NCBI RefSeq assembly: GCF_042652345.1
Contig: NZ_JBHSJJ010000019.1
Location: forward strand, 1 to 64,000
DNA from: Negadavirga shengliensis
Lineage (GTDB): Bacteria; Bacteroidota; Bacteroidia; Cytophagales; Cyclobacteriaceae
Length of the DNA: 64,000 nucleotides
Reading direction: 5' to 3'
The notes under the pieces are model-generated. The model saw nothing but the letters and a program-made list of their open reading frames with translations, was not told where the DNA came from and did no database searches. Positions 62,487-64,000 of this stretch are shown piece after piece. Made by a program: the position numbers and the translations under genes. The first letter of the stretch is position 1; the number at the start of each line of letters is the position of its first letter.

Positions 62487-63365
62487 ATGAAAAGGACAAT
62501 ACTTATATTGCTTATCGCCCTCATGGGTTTCTATTATCCTGCTGCCATAGCTCAGGAAGAAGCAGACGCGGCAGACGAAGTGCTGTTGGAACTTTATAAA
62601 GGCGCCCGGGTAACCGATGTGGTGGATGGCATGGTTACCGTAGGTTATATGGATGTAGGGGTAATGGATCCCAAAATCGCACCGCTTTGGAAAGACGTGG
62701 AAACCATGGAACACCGGTTTGCGGGCATAGCTGTAACCGTAAGATATGGGCCTACCAACCGGCCCATGCACCCTGGAGCAGACCTCACCCAACCCGAAAA
62801 TTATGAAGCCTACCGGAAATGGAGAGGAATGTGGTATTCCCAACTGTCCCCGGAACCCTTCCAGGAGTTCATCAAAAAAGGAACCGTGGTGGTCATGGAC
62901 AACAAGGACGACAATGATACAGGTTCCACGGGTTCCAAAAATATTATGGACTGGCAGGAAAAGGGAGCCGTAGGGCTGGTTTCTGCCGGAGGTGTGAGGG
63001 ATATTGACGAAGTTATCAGACAAAAGAACCCTGTCTATACCAACTACTTTGAAAGGGGCCGTGGGGAACGTATCGGGAGAAATGAGGTAATCGATGTGCA
63101 ACGGCCTGTGGTTGTGGGCGGATGCACGGTATATCCCGGGGATGTGATTGTGGCGGATGCCGATGGCGTGGTGGTGGTTCCCCGAAGGGCAGCCGTCAGG
63201 GTCGGCCAGATTGCCTACCAGGAACTCGTGGATGACATCAAGGGAAGAAGAGCCCTTTACGAGCAAACCGGAAGAAAACTTGATGAAACGGTGGAGATTC
63301 CGGAAGAGCCAGCGGCCTTTTTCAAGCGCCTGGGACTGCCGGAAGATCCAAACAAGATGCCATGA
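62487..63365 (+). CDS. Secreted RraA family protein
   Basis: A 292-aa RraA-fold protein with a Sec signal (MKRTILILLIALMGFYYPAA, cleavage near AIAQ). RVTDVVDGMVTVGYMDVGVM, EKGAVGLVSAGGVRDIDEVI (GGxxRD loop) and GDVIVADADGVVVVPRRAAV are the family motifs. Cytosolic relatives act as 4-hydroxy-4-methyl-2-oxoglutarate aldolases or RNase E regulators; export of this version argues for a different role, perhaps with the PSD1 operon beside it. Compared with typical RraA (160-230 aa) it has an insert at about 75-120. Confidence 0.83.
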   Translation: MKRTILILLIALMGFYYPAAIAQEEADAADEVLLELYKGARVTDVVDGMVTVGYMDVGVMDPKIAPLWKDVETMEHRFAGIAVTVRYGPTNRPMHPGADLTQPENYEAYRKWRGMWYSQLSPEPFQEFIKKGTVVVMDNKDDNDTGSTGSKNIMDWQEKGAVGLVSAGGVRDIDEVIRQKNPVYTNYFERGRGERIGRNEVIDVQRPVVVGGCTVYPGDVIVADADGVVVVPRRAAVRVGQIAYQELVDDIKGRRALYEQTGRKLDETVEIPEEPAAFFKRLGLPEDPNKMP

Positions 63366-63451
63366 TGAAAAAACCCGATCGGGTGGAGTAATGGAAGTGT
63401 CTTCATGTAAAGCCATATGTGCTTTCCAGATAAAATAATTGACAGCTTTAA

Positions 63452-63499
63452 AAAACGGGGTAATTCAAAAAAATATCTCATCAGGCTTTACCCTGTTTT
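63452..63499 (+). terminator. Possible terminator after the RraA-family gene
   Basis: AAAACGGGGTAA (63452-63463) pairs with TTACCCTGTTTT (63488-63499) with one mismatch, followed by CATTTTTTTA. The 24-nt loop is long, so efficiency is doubtful. A 12-bp perfect palindrome (ACCCGATCGGGT, 63373-63384) lies just after the stop codon. Confidence 0.4.
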
Positions 63500-63544
63500 T
63501 CATTTTTTTAGCAGGGACATAACAGGTCTGTTTCCATAAAAAAC

Positions 63545-63754
63545 AATTATCTTAATGCTAGGGATGACCAAAAAGAGGAATCTGGCGTCAGGGAATATTG
63601 GGTCATTCAGCCAGTGGAACGAACCCTTCTGACTTATACGCTGAAAAACGGCAAATATATCCCTTCCCGACTTTTTACCGTGGGGGACACGTATCCGGCA
63701 TCCTCCCGGGCTTTCGCTTGAATTGACGAGGTTTTCAATCCCCCGGGTGACTGA
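63545..63754 (+). pseudogene. Uma2 family nuclease, C-terminal remnant
   Basis: The frame reads EESGVREYWVIQPVERTLLT, KNGKYIPSRLF, VGDTYPASSRAF, a TGA at 63719, then IDEVFNP. Uma2 (DUF820) endonuclease-like proteins end with GVREYWIVDP...YTL..GKY and SS.FPGL.IDLDEIF, so both sides of the stop belong to one former gene. The N-terminal two thirds, with the PD-(D/E)xK residues, are missing. Confidence 0.7.
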
Positions 63755-64000
63755 AAAGTTTGAACGTTTTGTGGTTGTGAGGAGGGGGGACGGTTTCGCA
63801 TTCCGGGGGGATGCACCCGTGGGTATCGGGAGGTTGGGCCGCTTTGTGATGCTGGATCGATCGGCCCCCGTCTGCTCCCGGCTAGCACCGGAGTTAATGA
63901 AAAGTTGACCACGTCAGGATCATTCCTAAGGCAAGGCATTTTTCCCACCGCCTGCGACAGCGAAGCTGTCGAACTTCTCGTTAACCCCCTGTGAAACGGG
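63755..64000. other. Unassigned right end of the window
   Basis: No protein or RNA I recognise. It includes a short inverted repeat CAGCGAAGCTG near 63957. A feature may continue beyond the window edge. Confidence 0.3.

Noticed and set aside
62240..62599. 119-codon plus-strand frame before the RraA-family gene
   Set aside because: It is made of a GC-rich dispersed repeat and a hairpin and overlaps the start of a well-supported gene.

Overview
The window looks like a chromosomal segment of a Bacteroidota bacterium, most likely Cytophagales/Cyclobacteriaceae-like. The reasons are families largely confined to that phylum (DUF4954, DUF4221, DUF4249, DUF6503-like, an STN-type TonB receptor, MG2-plus-plug proteins), many short lipoprotein signal peptides, and weak Shine-Dalgarno signals. 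I saw no rRNA, tRNA or CRISPR array. Everything here comes from reading the sequence; no database search was possible.

Layout. 1-1.7 kb is a mobile-element graveyard: an IS21-type end with three tandem repeats, an AT-rich gene probably truncated by it, a group II intron-like 3' end and an IS66-like transposase tail. 2.0-6.1 kb holds glmS and a DUF4954 protein. 6.3-12.2 kb holds a six-hairpin glycosidase-like lipoprotein, a GT2 glycosyltransferase, miaE, a TacAT-like toxin-antitoxin pair and a small lipoprotein. 12.3-15.4 kb has a DUF4221 lipoprotein, a nested repeat/IS5 remnant and a subtilisin-like lipoprotein. 15.7-22.1 kb is a minus-strand sugar-scavenging block: MFS sugar porter, AGE epimerase, GHL10 hydrolase, FAD oxidoreductase and flavodoxin. 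22.3-28.5 kb has menC, queA, an orphan LytTR regulator and a three-gene membrane/lipoprotein operon. 28.7-31.9 kb is a tricorn-like S41 protease split by a one-base frameshift.

32.2-41 kb carries a barrel-less MG2/TonB-plug protein, a DUF2383 protein, an esterase, three propeller-like sensor lipoproteins and an XRE regulator. 41.2-49.5 kb carries two GT2 enzymes, a membrane 4Fe-4S protein, an FAD/NAD oxidoreductase, a DUF547 lipoprotein, PhzF and LOG-family enzymes. 49.7-56.0 kb is a tight operon of a secreted protein, an STN-TonB receptor, a DUF4249 lipoprotein and an MG2/plug protein. 56.2-61.9 kb is a Planctomycete-type trio (PSD1 cytochrome, DUF1501, DUF2231-cytochrome-LRR). 62.5-63.4 kb is a secreted RraA-family protein, followed by a Uma2 nuclease remnant.

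The least explained structure is in the DNA between genes. A roughly 205-240 bp element with terminal inverted repeats (MITE-like) occurs three times and in two cases provides the stop codon of a glycosyltransferase gene. Much smaller palindromic inserts (CCCG...GGGACA) interrupt two copies of that element and an IS5-type transposase remnant. On the protein side, the receptor/DUF4249/MG2-plug operon together with the second MG2-plug protein is the best candidate for an undescribed surface system.
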